The notes beneath the pieces were generated by a model that was given only the letters and a program-made list of their open reading frames with translations, did no database searches and was not told where the DNA came from. The position numbers were made by a program, and so were the translations under genes. From assembly GCA_019638845.1 (NCBI GenBank), contig JAHBSZ010000003.1:1-64000 (forward strand): 64,000 bases of DNA, read 5' to 3'. Position 1 is the first letter of the stretch. Every line of letters begins with the position of its first letter. The stretch comes from Salinibacterium sp. Its GTDB lineage: Bacteria > Actinomycetota > Actinomycetes > Actinomycetales > Microbacteriaceae. Below, piece by piece: positions 1-9,636 of this stretch.

Positions 1-257
<257 letters not shown>

Positions 258-423
258 ACACCCCACCTCACCGGAGGCGGCTACTGAAAAGTAGCGTGCT
301 CCGATGGTGAATGAGAATGATTCTCGCGTCCACTTTGTGGTTCCCGATTTACGGTCGGGAACTGCGTCAGAACGTCCTTTCGAGGACATCGTTCTGGCTC
401 GTTTCGATACATAAATCAATAGT
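258..423 (+). other. 23S-5S rRNA spacer with processing hairpins
   Basis: This spacer separates 23S and 5S rRNA and has no gene. Two clear hairpins are visible: GTTCCCGA pairs with TCGGGAAC at 340-362, and a CAGAACG/CGTTCTG stem lies at about 368-396, enclosing a smaller GTCC/GGAC stem. These are probably RNase processing structures of the precursor transcript. That role is inferred from their position. Confidence 0.6.
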
Positions 424-540
424 GTTTCGGCGGCCATAGCGAGAGGGAAACGCCCGGTTACATTCCGAACCCGGAAGCTAAGACTCTCTGCGCCGATGGT
501 ACTGCAAGGGTGACCTTGTGGGAGAGTAGGACACCGCCGG
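424..540 (+). rRNA. rrf: 5S rRNA
   Basis: A complete 5S rRNA of about 117 nt. The 5' end GTTTCGGCGG pairs with the 3' end CCGCCGGAC-like segment to form the terminal helix. The internal CCGAACCCGGAAGCTAAG block and the CGCCGATGGTACTGC block are hallmark 5S loop sequences. It lies about 165 bp after 23S, as expected for a bacterial rRNA operon. The ends are assigned by eye from the terminal helix. Confidence 0.95.
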
Positions 541-556
541 ACTTCTTTGTAAAGTG

Positions 557-596
557 GCCACCCCCGCTGTTGTAAAACAGTGTGGGGTGGCTATTT
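557..596 (+). terminator. rRNA operon terminator
   Basis: A strong hairpin lies 16 bp after 5S. An outer GCCACCCC/GGGGTGGC stem and an inner CTGTT/AACAG stem surround a GTAA-type loop, followed by CTATTTTG. This fits a Rho-independent terminator for the rRNA operon, although the T-run is short. Confidence 0.85.
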
Positions 597-639
597 TGCG
601 TTAAGTCCATCTAGCCATTTCTTGAGACCAGGAGATTCC

Positions 640-1656
640 GTGAGCGACACCCCGAGGAACGAGGGCCGTAGGCCCACCGGTGGACGTCCCGGCGCCGGCA
701 GGCCCGGTGCTGACCGGCCGGGATCCGGGAAGCCGGCCGAAGGGCGTCCGTTCCGCGGCGGGCCCGCGGACGGCAAACCCGCGCGGGGAGCCGACGGCAA
801 GGGCAGGGATTCCGGGTCGAAACCGGCATGGTCGAAAGACAAGCCTGACGAGAAGCGTCTCTGGACCAAGAGCGGGGCCCCCGCTCGCGGCGACAAGTCC
901 GCACGAGAGCGGGAAGTGCCGGAAGACCGCGACCCGTTCGGTATCCGGTCGGTCCGCGCCTATCATGAGGCTCCCGCGATTCCGGATGACGTCACGCCCA
1001 AACAACTCGATCGGGTAGCCCTCAACGAGCTGAAAACGTTGAGCAAGGAAAATCAGGAGGGTGTCGCGATGCACCTCGTGATGGCCGCGCGGCTCATCGA
1101 GAGCGACCCTGCACTCGCTCACCAGCACGCGATCTCGGCGGCTCGTCGCGCCGGTCGCATCGGCGTTGTTCGCGAGACTTTGGCCATTACGGCCTATGCG
1201 ACCGAGGATTACGCTCTGGCCCTGCGGGAATTGCGGACCTATCGTCGGATCACAGGTCGTGACGATCAGCTGCCCATGATGGTTGACAGTGAGCGCGGAC
1301 TTGGTCGCCCGGAGAAGGCACTCGAGCTCGGCCGATCTGTTCCGCGTGCATCCCTGACCGTGCCCGTACAGGTGGAACTCGCGATCGCGATGTCTGGCGC
1401 CAGACTCGATCTGGGCAACGCGGAAGCTGCACTCAATGAACTGCAGATACCGCAACTCGATCCGACGAAGGCCTTCTCGTGGAGCCCGAGCTTGTTCGAC
1501 GCGTATGCGGCAGTGCTTGAGGAGCTCGGTCGCCAGGCCGAGGCTGACGAGTGGTACCGGCGCGCGGAAGTAGCCGCAGACGCGCTCGACGAAGACGAGG
1601 GTGACGACGAAGTCATCGAGGTCGTCGAGGAGGAACTCGAGTCCGATGGCGAGTAG
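640..1656 (+). CDS. Low-complexity N-terminus plus TPR-like protein, unknown function
   Basis: A 338-aa protein. I chose the GTG at 640 because AGGAGA lies 5-6 bases upstream; an in-frame ATG at 580 would start inside the rRNA terminator hairpin. Residues 1 to about 100 are a hydrophilic tract rich in Gly, Pro, Arg and Lys with many GRP/GKP-type repeats and no predicted fold. Residues from about 120 to 310 are helical, with paired helices typical of tetratricopeptide-like repeats (for example the VREALAITAY and AADEWYRRAEVAADAL type segments). The extreme C-terminus is very acidic. The protein has no signal peptide or TM segment, so it is probably cytoplasmic. It overlaps the start of the downstream phosphatase gene by 11 bp, which suggests cotranscription and translational coupling. 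The opposite charge of the two ends suggests a scaffold or nucleic-acid-interacting protein, but no function is recognised. Confidence 0.8.
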   Translation: MSDTPRNEGRRPTGGRPGAGRPGADRPGSGKPAEGRPFRGGPADGKPARGADGKGRDSGSKPAWSKDKPDEKRLWTKSGAPARGDKSAREREVPEDRDPFGIRSVRAYHEAPAIPDDVTPKQLDRVALNELKTLSKENQEGVAMHLVMAARLIESDPALAHQHAISAARRAGRIGVVRETLAITAYATEDYALALRELRTYRRITGRDDQLPMMVDSERGLGRPEKALELGRSVPRASLTVPVQVELAIAMSGARLDLGNAEAALNELQIPQLDPTKAFSWSPSLFDAYAAVLEELGRQAEADEWYRRAEVAADALDEDEGDDEVIEVVEEELESDGE

Positions 1657-2650
1657 AACCCCTCTCGATGGCGTCGAGCTCGTGCTCGCTGACCTCGATG
1701 GAGTGATCTACAAGGGCCCAGGGGCCATCCCATATGCCGTGGAGAGCATAAATGCGCTCGGCACGTCGGTGCGGATCGCGTACCTGACCAACAATGCTTC
1801 GCGGACGGATGTTACCGTCGCGTCGCATCTCACTGAGCTGGGCCTGCATGCTTCGCCGGGTGACGTCGTGACGTCGCCACAGGCGGCCGTCACTCTACTC
1901 AAGGAGCTTGTTGCGGAGGGTTCGACGATTCTCGTCGTGGGTGGCGACGGTCTCGTCGATGAGGTGCTGAAAGGTGGATTTACGGTCACGCGTTCGGCAC
2001 TCGACGGCCCTGCGGCGGTCGTTCAGGGCTTTTCGCCCGAGGTCGGCTGGGTGCATCTTGCCGAGGCAGCATTCGCGCTCAATGGGGACGGCACCACCGG
2101 AGATCTGCCCTGGATTGCCACGAACACCGACTGGACGATACCGCAGGCGCGCGGGACGGCGCCAGGAAATGGCACGCTCGTTGCCGCGGTTCACACCGCG
2201 ATCGGTCGCCTGCCTATCGTCGCGGGAAAGCCCGAGGTCGCGATCTTCTCCGAGGCCATGACGAGGTTCGGCACATCGGCCGCGCTGATGATCGGCGATC
2301 GACTCGACACGGATATTCTCGGAGCACATCGCGCAGGAATCCCCTCGGTGCTGGTGTTGACCGGGATCGACCAGGCCAAACAGGTTCTCGGGGCGGTGCC
2401 GGAGGAACGGCCGACGTACATCCTGGAGGATTTGCGCCAGCTGAACCAGACCTACCCCGAGACGATCACGACCGAGGCGCCGGGCATAACCCGCACTTCC
2501 GTCGGCGGGGCCACTGTACGACGCGAGGGCGGAACCCTCACCGTGGAATGCGGCACGGGAATCGACCTGCTGCGCGCGGGTGCTGCCGCTATTTGGAACT
2601 CGGGAGCGGCAATCTACGCACTCGACGTTCCGCCCGAACTATATTCGTGA
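1646..2650 (+). CDS. HAD superfamily IIA phosphatase (NagD-like)
   Basis: A 334-aa hydrolase of the haloacid dehalogenase superfamily, subclass IIA. Motif I is LADLDGVIYKG, giving nucleophile Asp16 and acid/base Asp18. Motif II is the Thr-Asn-Asn (LTNNASR) segment. The C-terminal metal-binding motif is MIGDRLDTDILGAHRAG. Family members dephosphorylate small phosphate esters such as nucleoside monophosphates, glycolytic side products or 4-nitrophenyl phosphate; the natural substrate cannot be told from sequence. Residues beyond about 275 form an extra C-terminal domain of roughly 60 aa, not part of the HAD core. The ATG at 1646 overlaps the previous gene by 11 bp. The next small gene starts 3 bp after its stop, so the group is an operon. 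Confidence 0.88.
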   Translation: MASRTPLDGVELVLADLDGVIYKGPGAIPYAVESINALGTSVRIAYLTNNASRTDVTVASHLTELGLHASPGDVVTSPQAAVTLLKELVAEGSTILVVGGDGLVDEVLKGGFTVTRSALDGPAAVVQGFSPEVGWVHLAEAAFALNGDGTTGDLPWIATNTDWTIPQARGTAPGNGTLVAAVHTAIGRLPIVAGKPEVAIFSEAMTRFGTSAALMIGDRLDTDILGAHRAGIPSVLVLTGIDQAKQVLGAVPEERPTYILEDLRQLNQTYPETITTEAPGITRTSVGGATVRREGGTLTVECGTGIDLLRAGAAAIWNSGAAIYALDVPPELYS

Positions 2651-2652
2651 GC

Positions 2653-2811
2653 ATGAGCGACACCACCTCCAACGAACCGACTACCGAGACGGATGCCCTG
2701 CTCTCGCGCCTGCTCGTGATCGAAGATCAGCCGCTCGAGTCCCGAGCGGCAGCGTTCACGCAGCTCCACGACGAGTTGCAGCACCGACTGGAGGGCGGAG
2801 ACTCTGCCTGA
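2653..2811 (+). CDS. Small acidic conserved protein between HAD phosphatase and tlyA
   Basis: A 52-aa acidic protein starting MSDTTSNEPTTETD, then a single amphipathic helical stretch (LLSRLLVIED..AAAFTQLHDELQHRLE). The ATG at 2653 lies three bases after the HAD stop codon, and the gene overlaps the presumed tlyA start by 8 bp. I know of small proteins in this position between the HAD phosphatase and tlyA genes in actinobacteria, but their function is unknown. The invariable placement and tight spacing argue for a real gene coupled to tlyA translation. It could be a small partner of TlyA, but this is speculation. Confidence 0.7.
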   Translation: MSDTTSNEPTTETDALLSRLLVIEDQPLESRAAAFTQLHDELQHRLEGGDSA

Positions 2812-3595
2812 TCGCCTCGACGCAGCCCTAGCGGCACGAGGGCTTGCGCGGTCGCGAACTCACGCGGCGAAGTTGATCGCTGACGGCCTGGTGACGGTGG
2901 ACGGCGCGCCGGTCGTCAAGCCATCGTCGTCTGTTGGCGAGCAGCAGGTCATCGAGGTCGCGCCGGCAGACCACTTCGTGAGCCGCGCAGCACACAAGCT
3001 CGTGGCGGCGCTTGACGGGTTCGACGTCGATCCGTCCGGCCGTCTCGCGATCGACGTTGGTGCGTCGACGGGGGGCTTCACGCAGGTACTGCTCGAGCGC
3101 GGAGCGCGCCGAGTGATCGCGACCGATGTGGGTCACGGGCAGCTGGCGCCGAGCATCCGTGCCGACGCGCGCGTCACTGTGGTTGAGGGCTCGAACGCGC
3201 GATACCTGACCCCGGAGATCCTCGCGGCCGAGAGCGGCACTGCCGAAGTACCGACGCTCGTGGTCGCCGATCTCTCCTTTATCTCGTTGCCGATTGTGCT
3301 GCCGGCACTCGTCGCAACGATCGGCCTCGATGCCGACTACGTGCTGCTGGTGAAGCCACAGTTCGAGGTCGGCCGGACGGGCATCCGGGAGGGAATCGTG
3401 CGGGATGCAGGATTGCGCGACGACGCGATCATGGGTGTGTTGTGGGCAGCATGGGACCTGGGGCTGCCGACAGCGGGCGTCCTACCCTCCCCAATCGCCG
3501 GAAACTCGGGCAACAGGGAGTATCTGGTCTGGTTGAGCGCACGTGTCGGTGGGAATCCGACAGAATGGAGTGCGCGGGTTTCCGCGATCGCGTGA
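2804..3595 (+). CDS. tlyA: TlyA family rRNA 2'-O-methyltransferase (probable CTG start)
   Basis: A 263-aa protein with an N-terminal S4 RNA-binding domain (about 1-60, RLDAALAARGLARSRTHAAK) and a C-terminal RrmJ/FtsJ-type methyltransferase domain with SAM motif IDVGASTGGFTQVLL. TlyA methylates the ribose of 16S and 23S rRNA cytidines, and loss gives capreomycin/viomycin resistance in mycobacteria. The obvious TTG at 2873 would remove half of the S4 domain. The reading frame stays open upstream to CTG 2804, preceded by GGAGGGCGGAG with good spacing. CTG is therefore the most likely start, overlapping the preceding small gene by 8 bp. No ATG or GTG exists in between. Function is confident; the start is less so. 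Confidence 0.85.
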   Translation: MPDRLDAALAARGLARSRTHAAKLIADGLVTVDGAPVVKPSSSVGEQQVIEVAPADHFVSRAAHKLVAALDGFDVDPSGRLAIDVGASTGGFTQVLLERGARRVIATDVGHGQLAPSIRADARVTVVEGSNARYLTPEILAAESGTAEVPTLVVADLSFISLPIVLPALVATIGLDADYVLLVKPQFEVGRTGIREGIVRDAGLRDDAIMGVLWAAWDLGLPTAGVLPSPIAGNSGNREYLVWLSARVGGNPTEWSARVSAIA

Positions 3596-3613
3596 TGATG
3601 GAGAGGGTGTGGC

Positions 3614-4540
3614 GTGACTCTGCAGAGGCACATCCTGGTTGTCGCACACACGGGCCGACAAGACTCCCTTGAGGCCGCGATCTCCGTGTGCCGTCAACTC
3701 ATCGCGGCCGGGCTTACTCCCGTCCTTTCTCAGGGCGAGTATGCCCACATCATGGCTGAGGCCCACGACCTTCGCCCCATCGCGTTGCTGGGTGATGAGG
3801 TTCTGATCACCGACCTCGAGCTCGCCATTGTTCTTGGCGGTGACGGCACGATACTCCGTGCCGCGGAACTCACGCGCGGCTCCAGCGCCCCGTTGCTCGG
3901 CGTCAACCTCGGGCATGTCGGGTTTCTCGCGGAGAGCGAGCGGGAAGCTCTGACCGAAACCGTCGCGCGTGCTTTGGCGCAGGACTACCTCGTCGAAGAG
4001 CGCATGACGCTCAACGTGCGGGTCAAGGTCGACGCCGAGGTCATCTACGAAACTTGGGCCCTCAACGAGGCAACCGTCGAAAAGGCGAGCCGAGAGCGGA
4101 TGCTCGAGGTCGTCATCGAGATCGACGGTCGTCCGCTGTCGTCATTTGGCTGTGACGGCGTTGTGATGAGCACTCCCACTGGATCGACTGCCTATTCATT
4201 TTCCGCGGGGGGACCGATCGTCTGGCCGAGTCTCGACGCAATGTTGCTCGTGCCGCTCAGTCCCCACGCACTGTTCGCGCGGCCCCTCGTTGTCGGCCCT
4301 GACTCGGCGATGGCTGTTGAGGTGCTCGATCGTACCCAGGGCACGGGAGTGCTCTGGTGCGACGGTAGGCGCACCCACGACTTGCCCCGCGGTGCACGGG
4401 TGGTTGTCCGGCGGTCGCCCACTCCGGTGCGCCTTGCGCGCCTGAGTCAAGGTCCTTTCACTGACCGACTCGTCAACAAGTTCAACCTGCCCGTGCACGG
4501 ATGGCGCGGCCCGGTCGGCGAAGAAGGTTCCCGCACGTGA
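3614..4540 (+). CDS. nadK: NAD kinase
   Basis: A 308-aa ATP/polyphosphate-dependent NAD kinase that makes NADP from NAD in the cytoplasm. The family signature GGDGT is at residues 75-79 (LGGDGTILRAAE). The second conserved block TPTGSTAYSFSAGGPI is at about 186-201, and the NE.. (ALNEATVEK) substrate-binding motif lies between them. Length is typical. It starts at a GTG with GGAGAG upstream, 18 bp after tlyA. Its stop overlaps the recN start by four bases (GTGA). The order tlyA-nadK-recN is conserved in actinobacteria. Confidence 0.95.
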   Translation: MTLQRHILVVAHTGRQDSLEAAISVCRQLIAAGLTPVLSQGEYAHIMAEAHDLRPIALLGDEVLITDLELAIVLGGDGTILRAAELTRGSSAPLLGVNLGHVGFLAESEREALTETVARALAQDYLVEERMTLNVRVKVDAEVIYETWALNEATVEKASRERMLEVVIEIDGRPLSSFGCDGVVMSTPTGSTAYSFSAGGPIVWPSLDAMLLVPLSPHALFARPLVVGPDSAMAVEVLDRTQGTGVLWCDGRRTHDLPRGARVVVRRSPTPVRLARLSQGPFTDRLVNKFNLPVHGWRGPVGEEGSRT

Positions 4541-6234
4541 TCGAAGAGATTTGGATCCGCTCCCTCGGTGTCATTGGGGATGCACGACTTCCTCTCGGTC
4601 CGGGATTCACCGCGATCACGGGCGAGACCGGCGCGGGCAAGACCATGGTGGTGACGGCACTCAACCTGCTCCTCGGTGAGCGGTCGGATGCCTCGGTGGT
4701 CCGCGGGGGCAGCGCACAAGCCGTCGTCGAGGGTCGCTGGATCATCGATCCCGAGGGCCCGGTCGCCGAGCGGGCGCGCGATGCCGGGGGAGACCTCGAC
4801 GGCCCTGAACTCATCCTTGCCCGATCTGTCTCCACCGAAGGCCGTAGCCGTGCCATCATCGGTGGTCGAACCACACCGGTCGGGGTCCTCAACGAACTCG
4901 GTCAACAACTCGTCGTGGTGCACGGTCAGTCCGATCAGGTGCGGTTGCGATCGGCATCGGCGCAGCGCCACGCGCTCGACAGGTTTGCGGGTCAAGAACT
5001 TTCCACGGTGCTCGCCGACTACCAGGCGACGTATCGCACGTGGCAATCGACCCAAGGTGAGCTCGACGTGCTCGTCGCCGAACAGGACCGCCGATCCCGA
5101 GAAGCCGAAGAGTTGCGCACGGCGATGGCGGAAATCGAACTGGTCGCACCGGTGAGGGGCGAAGATGTCGAGCTCTCCGATCGAGCCGATCGCTTGACCA
5201 ACCTTGAGGATTTGCGCCTCGCGGCAACCCAGGCACACGCCCTCGTCTCCTCGGAATCGACGGACGACGGCGCCGACGTTCTGGGGCTTCTCGACAACGC
5301 TCGACGAACAATCGAAAAGGTGCTGCTCCACGACACCGCACTCCCGCCCATAGTGAGTGCTCTGGAGAACGCCACTATTGCCGTGACCGAAATCTCGGCA
5401 CAGCTCTCCGGATATCTCAGCGACCTCGACACCGACGGCGGTCGCGAACTCGAGGCTGTCCAGGAACGTCGCGCCCAGCTCGCGCAGCTCACCCGCAGGT
5501 ACGGCAGCAACCTAGACGAGGTCATCGATTACCTGGAGAGCGGCAGCGGGCGACTTCTCGAGCTGGATAACGACTCCGACCGCATCACCGCCTTGCGCGA
5601 GCAGGTGAATGTGCATCGCGAACACGTGGTTTCCTTGGCCGCGCAGCTCACTGAGATTCGTCGCTCAGCAGCCGAACGGCTCGGCGCCGGGGTGACGGCC
5701 GAGCTTGCTGCTCTCGCCATGGCAAGTGCGAGATTGATCGTCGAGGTCGAGGATCGCCCCGACTACTCGCTCAATGGTAAGGACCAGATTTCGATCCTGC
5801 TCCAGCCGCACCCCGGATCAGAGCCGCTTCCATTGAGCAAAGGTGGTTCCGGTGGAGAACTCTCCCGGGTGATGCTCGCGATCGAAGTAGTTATCGCCGG
5901 CAACGATCCCGTGCCCACCTTTATCTTCGACGAGGTCGATGCGGGCGTTGGCGGAGCGAGCGCGATCGAAATCGGTCGCCGACTAGCCAAGCTCAGCCGA
6001 AACGCTCAAGTGATCGTCGTGACCCACCTCGCTCAGGTTGCGGCGTTTGCTACCAACCACCTGCGAGTGCTCAAAGACAACGACGGCTATGTCAGCGCGA
6101 GCAGTATTCAGCAACTGCAGGGGGAGCAGCGCATCGTCGAGATGGCTCGGCTGCTGTCGGGCCTGCCCGATTCCGAGAGCGGCCTCGCTCACGCCCGAGA
6201 ACTCATCGAAACCGCGCGCGCTCTCGACAGCTGA
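4537..6234 (+). CDS. recN: DNA repair protein RecN
   Basis: A 565-aa SMC-like ATPase involved in double-strand-break repair. Walker A GETGAGKT is at residues 29-36. A long coiled-coil region occupies the middle. The ABC signature KGGSGGELSRVMLA and Walker B FIFDEVDAGVGG lie in the C-terminal half, followed by the switch-like VTHLAQVAAF. I chose the GTG at 4537, which overlaps the nadK stop as GTGA, because the RecN family begins a few residues before IEEIWIRSLG. An ATG at 4501 would add 12 basic residues and overlap nadK by 40 bp. The coding sequence is complete and intact. Confidence 0.95.
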   Translation: MIEEIWIRSLGVIGDARLPLGPGFTAITGETGAGKTMVVTALNLLLGERSDASVVRGGSAQAVVEGRWIIDPEGPVAERARDAGGDLDGPELILARSVSTEGRSRAIIGGRTTPVGVLNELGQQLVVVHGQSDQVRLRSASAQRHALDRFAGQELSTVLADYQATYRTWQSTQGELDVLVAEQDRRSREAEELRTAMAEIELVAPVRGEDVELSDRADRLTNLEDLRLAATQAHALVSSESTDDGADVLGLLDNARRTIEKVLLHDTALPPIVSALENATIAVTEISAQLSGYLSDLDTDGGRELEAVQERRAQLAQLTRRYGSNLDEVIDYLESGSGRLLELDNDSDRITALREQVNVHREHVVSLAAQLTEIRRSAAERLGAGVTAELAALAMASARLIVEVEDRPDYSLNGKDQISILLQPHPGSEPLPLSKGGSGGELSRVMLAIEVVIAGNDPVPTFIFDEVDAGVGGASAIEIGRRLAKLSRNAQVIVVTHLAQVAAFATNHLRVLKDNDGYVSASSIQQLQGEQRIVEMARLLSGLPDSESGLAHARELIETARALDS

Positions 6235-6302
6235 GCCGGTTCGCTTGAGGCATACCGCGCGTCACAGCGCGCGATCATCCTTGGGGCATAAGATGAAACC
6301 CC

Positions 6303-8000
6303 GTGGTGGATAATTCTGAACGGCCCGTGACCAAGCACATCTTCGTTACCGGTGGTGTCGTCTCCTCACTAGGTAAGGGTCTCACCGCAGCCAGTCTGGG
6401 CAACCTCCTCACCGCGCGTGGACTGCGGGTCGTGATGCAGAAGCTCGACCCGTATCTCAACGTCGACCCGGGCACGATGAACCCGTTTCAGCACGGCGAG
6501 GTCTTCGTCACCGATGACGGGGCGGAAACCGATCTCGACATCGGCCACTACGAGCGCTTTCTCGACATCAACCTCGATCAGGCAGCAAACGTCACCACTG
6601 GCCAGATCTATTCGACGGTCATCGCGCGCGAGCGTCGCGGCGAATACCTCGGCGACACCGTGCAGGTGATTCCGCATATCACCGACGAGATCAAGCGCCG
6701 CATGCGCCTGCAAGCGCAGCCCGCAGCGAACGGAGACCCGGCTCCGGATGTGATCATCACCGAGATCGGTGGCACCGTCGGCGATATCGAGAGCCAGCCG
6801 TTCATCGAATCCGCTCGCCAAGTGCGTCACGAGCTGGGTCGCAAGAATGTGTTCTTCGTCCACGTATCGCTCGTGCCGTTCATGAACGCGTCAGGGGAGC
6901 AGAAGACCAAGCCCACCCAGCACTCGGTGGCAGCCCTGCGCTCGATTGGTATTCAGCCGGATGCGCTCGTGCTGCGCAGCGATCGTCCCGTTTCTGAGAG
7001 CAACAAGCGCAAGATCGCGCTCATGTGTGACGTAGATGAAGCAGCGGTAGTCAATGCGATTGACGTTCTGAGCATCTACGACATCCCCACGATGCTTCAT
7101 GACCAGGGCCTCGATGCCTACATCATCGAACAACTCGGTCTAGAGACGTCCGAAGTCAATTGGGATGGTTGGAAGACACTGCTCGACACGGTTCACGACC
7201 CCAAGCACACGGTGACCATCGGGCTGGTCGGCAAGTACATCGACCTTCCGGATGCCTATCTCTCGGTGACCGAAGCCCTCAAGGCCGGCGGCTTCGCGAA
7301 TCAGGCGAAGGTCAATATTCGCTGGGTGCCCTCGGACGAGTGCGAGACTGCGGAAGGCGCAGCGCGCATGCTGAGCGATCTCGAGGGAATCGTGATTCCC
7401 GGCGGTTTTGGCGTTCGCGGGATCGAAGGCAAGCTTGGCGCGCTGAAGTTCGCTCGCGAGAACGGAATTCCTACTCTTGGCCTATGCCTTGGTCTGCAGT
7501 GCATGGTCATCGAGTACGCGAGGGATGTTGCGGGCCTCGGTGGTGCCTCGTCGTCGGAGTTCGACCCTGACACGCAGTATCCGGTCATCGCGACGATGGC
7601 CGAACAGGTCGACATCATCGCGGGCGGAGACCTCGGCGGCACCATGCGGCTCGGCCTCTACGAAGCCGCGCTCGAGCCCGGCTCCATTGTCGCTGAGCTC
7701 TACGGCAGCACCCTGATCGCTGAACGTCACCGTCACCGCTACGAGGTGAACAATGCCTATCGCGAGCAGATTGCCGCCGCCGGTATGACGTTCTCGGGCA
7801 TCTCGCCCGACCGGACGCTCGTCGAGTTCGTTGAGTTGCCGCGGGACGTGCATCCGTACTACGTCGGCACCCAGGCCCACCCGGAACTGCGGTCTCGCCC
7901 CAACAATGCGCACCCGCTGTTCCGCGGCCTCATCGCGGCCGCGCTCGATCGACAGAACGCGAGTCGCCTGTTCGAGGTTGCCGAATCCGCCGATGTCTGA
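6303..8000 (+). CDS. pyrG: CTP synthase
   Basis: A 565-aa CTP synthase converting UTP to CTP with glutamine-derived ammonia. The N-terminal synthetase domain starts with the phosphate-binding [11 protein letters not shown] segment. It continues with conserved [13 protein letters not shown] and [11 protein letters not shown] blocks. The C-terminal class I glutamine amidotransferase domain has GGFG (oxyanion), nucleophile Cys in GLCLGLQ and a His/Glu pair near [13 protein letters not shown] start at 6303 follows a 68-bp gap after recN. The stop overlaps the following NUDIX gene by 8 bp. Confidence 0.97.
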   Translation: MVDNSERPVTKHIFVTGGVVSSLGKGLTAASLGNLLTARGLRVVMQKLDPYLNVDPGTMNPFQHGEVFVTDDGAETDLDIGHYERFLDINLDQAANVTTGQIYSTVIARERRGEYLGDTVQVIPHITDEIKRRMRLQAQPAANGDPAPDVIITEIGGTVGDIESQPFIESARQVRHELGRKNVFFVHVSLVPFMNASGEQKTKPTQHSVAALRSIGIQPDALVLRSDRPVSESNKRKIALMCDVDEAAVVNAIDVLSIYDIPTMLHDQGLDAYIIEQLGLETSEVNWDGWKTLLDTVHDPKHTVTIGLVGKYIDLPDAYLSVTEALKAGGFANQAKVNIRWVPSDECETAEGAARMLSDLEGIVIPGGFGVRGIEGKLGALKFARENGIPTLGLCLGLQCMVIEYARDVAGLGGASSSEFDPDTQYPVIATMAEQVDIIAGGDLGGTMRLGLYEAALEPGSIVAELYGSTLIAERHRHRYEVNNAYREQIAAAGMTFSGISPDRTLVEFVELPRDVHPYYVGTQAHPELRSRPNNAHPLFRGLIAAALDRQNASRLFEVAESADV

Positions 8001-8616
8001 ACTCGTTGACGACTTCGCCTCACCGGAGGTTCTGACAAGCGACGTCGCGTTCGAGGGCAAAGTGTGGAACATCCGCCGGGATCGGTTCGTGCTCGACGGA
8101 GACGAGATAGTGCGCGAGTACACCGACCACCCCGGTGCGGTTGCTGTGCTGGCTCTTGACGAACGTGACCGCGTGTTGCTCATCAAACAGTACCGTCATC
8201 CCGTCGAGATGCGCGATTGGGAGCTCCCCGCTGGTCTGCTCGATATTCGGGATGAGTCCCCGCTCGCCGCAGCCCAACGTGAACTCGCCGAAGAGGCAGA
8301 CCTCGTGGCCGAGTCGTGGAGCCTGCTCGCCGAGTTCATGACCAGCCCGGGTGGGAGCAACGAAGTGTTGCGCGTCTATCTGGCGAGGGGAGTGAGCGCC
8401 GCCCCCGTCGTCTTCGACCGCACCGAGGAGGAAGCCGGCATCGAGGTGCGCTGGGTGTCCCTCGACGAGGTCGTGGACGGTGTGCTTGCCAGACAACTCC
8501 AGAACTCCATACTCGCCATCGCCGCGCTCAGCGCAGCAGCGGGGCAGCAGCGGGGCTGGTCGACTCTGGGCGATCCGAAGGCGCCCTGGCCGCGGCATCC
8601 GCTCGAACGGCGATGA
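7993..8616 (+). CDS. NUDIX hydrolase, ADP-ribose pyrophosphatase type
   Basis: A 207-aa NUDIX protein. The Nudix box is visible as [21 protein letters not shown], with the REL.EE metal-binding core. Upstream lies the WELPAG entry strand that is typical of ADP-ribose pyrophosphatases. It probably hydrolyses ADP-ribose or related nucleoside diphosphates in the cytoplasm. The ATG at 7993 overlaps pyrG by 8 bp. Its stop forms ATGA with xerD. A pyrG-nudF-xerD order is common in actinobacteria. Confidence 0.9.
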   Translation: MSELVDDFASPEVLTSDVAFEGKVWNIRRDRFVLDGDEIVREYTDHPGAVAVLALDERDRVLLIKQYRHPVEMRDWELPAGLLDIRDESPLAAAQRELAEEADLVAESWSLLAEFMTSPGGSNEVLRVYLARGVSAAPVVFDRTEEEAGIEVRWVSLDEVVDGVLARQLQNSILAIAALSAAAGQQRGWSTLGDPKAPWPRHPLERR

Positions 8617-9530
8617 CGGATCCGGTCACTCTTGCGGTCGTCGTCGACCGATTCCTCCGGCATGTCTCGATCGAGCGGGGACTCTCGGCGAACACACTCT
8701 CTGCCTACCGTCGTGATCTTGCGTCGTATGTCGAGACACTGAGCGCCCGAGGCATCCACACACCCGATCGCATCGGTGCCGAGGATGTTGCCGCTTTCGC
8801 GCACGAGTTGCGAGCGAGAGCGGATGGCCCACTTGCGCCGTCGTCGATGGCGCGGATGCTGTCGACCGTGCGAGGCTTCCATCGATTCCTCGTCGACGAA
8901 GCCCTCGTGCAGTCGGATGCTGCGGCCGACACCAAGCCGCCAAAACTCTCCATGCGGTTGCCCAAGGCCATCTCGATCGAGCAGATGGAATCGGTGCTCG
9001 GAGCCGCGGGCGGGGACGATATTCAATCACTTCGTGACCGAGCACTGCTCGAGTTGCTGTACGCCACGGGGGCCCGTGTGTCGGAGGCTGTGGCGCTCAA
9101 TGTCGACGACCTCGTGGACGGTGACATCGTGCGGCTCTTTGGTAAAGGCAGCAAGCAGCGCATCGTGCCGCTGGGCAGTTACGCCCGGGCCGCTATCGAT
9201 GCCTATCTCGTGCGCGCGCGGCCGGTATTCTCGGCGCGAGGCACGGCGACTCCAGCACTGTTTCTCGGCGCACGAGGCCATCGTGTATCGCGGCAGAACG
9301 CGTGGCTGATCATTCGGGCGACCGCCGAAAAGGCCAAACTGGGGATCGAGATTTCGCCGCATACCTTTCGGCACTCGTTTGCGACGCACCTGCTCGCGGG
9401 TGGGGCGGACGTCCGGGTTGTGCAGGAACTGCTCGGGCATTCCTCGGTCGCGACCACTCAGATCTACACGTTGGTGACAGCCGACACGCTTCGTGACATG
9501 TACACGACCGCGCATCCGAGGGCGCGCTGA
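8613..9530 (+). CDS. xerD: Tyrosine recombinase XerD
   Basis: A 305-aa chromosomal tyrosine recombinase that resolves chromosome dimers at dif with XerC under FtsK control. The N-terminal SAM-like core-binding domain covers about 6-100. The catalytic set is complete: Arg155 (ATGARVSE), Lys178 (FGKGSK), His250 and Arg253 (HTFRHSFATHL), His276 (LGHSSV) and Tyr285 (QIYT). The length equals that of housekeeping Xer proteins, unlike the 410-aa ICE integrase at 18922. ATGA overlap with the NUDIX gene couples their translation. About 106 bp separate it from parA. Confidence 0.93.
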   Translation: MTDPVTLAVVVDRFLRHVSIERGLSANTLSAYRRDLASYVETLSARGIHTPDRIGAEDVAAFAHELRARADGPLAPSSMARMLSTVRGFHRFLVDEALVQSDAAADTKPPKLSMRLPKAISIEQMESVLGAAGGDDIQSLRDRALLELLYATGARVSEAVALNVDDLVDGDIVRLFGKGSKQRIVPLGSYARAAIDAYLVRARPVFSARGTATPALFLGARGHRVSRQNAWLIIRATAEKAKLGIEISPHTFRHSFATHLLAGGADVRVVQELLGHSSVATTQIYTLVTADTLRDMYTTAHPRAR

Positions 9531-9636
9531 GCGTGCGGATATCCGACAAAACCTTCAACCTCTGGTAGAGGCGAACCGCACGCGGGGCGCGCGGCGCAAG
9601 CCGGGAGCGCAAAACTCGCACCGTAGACTCGAATTC

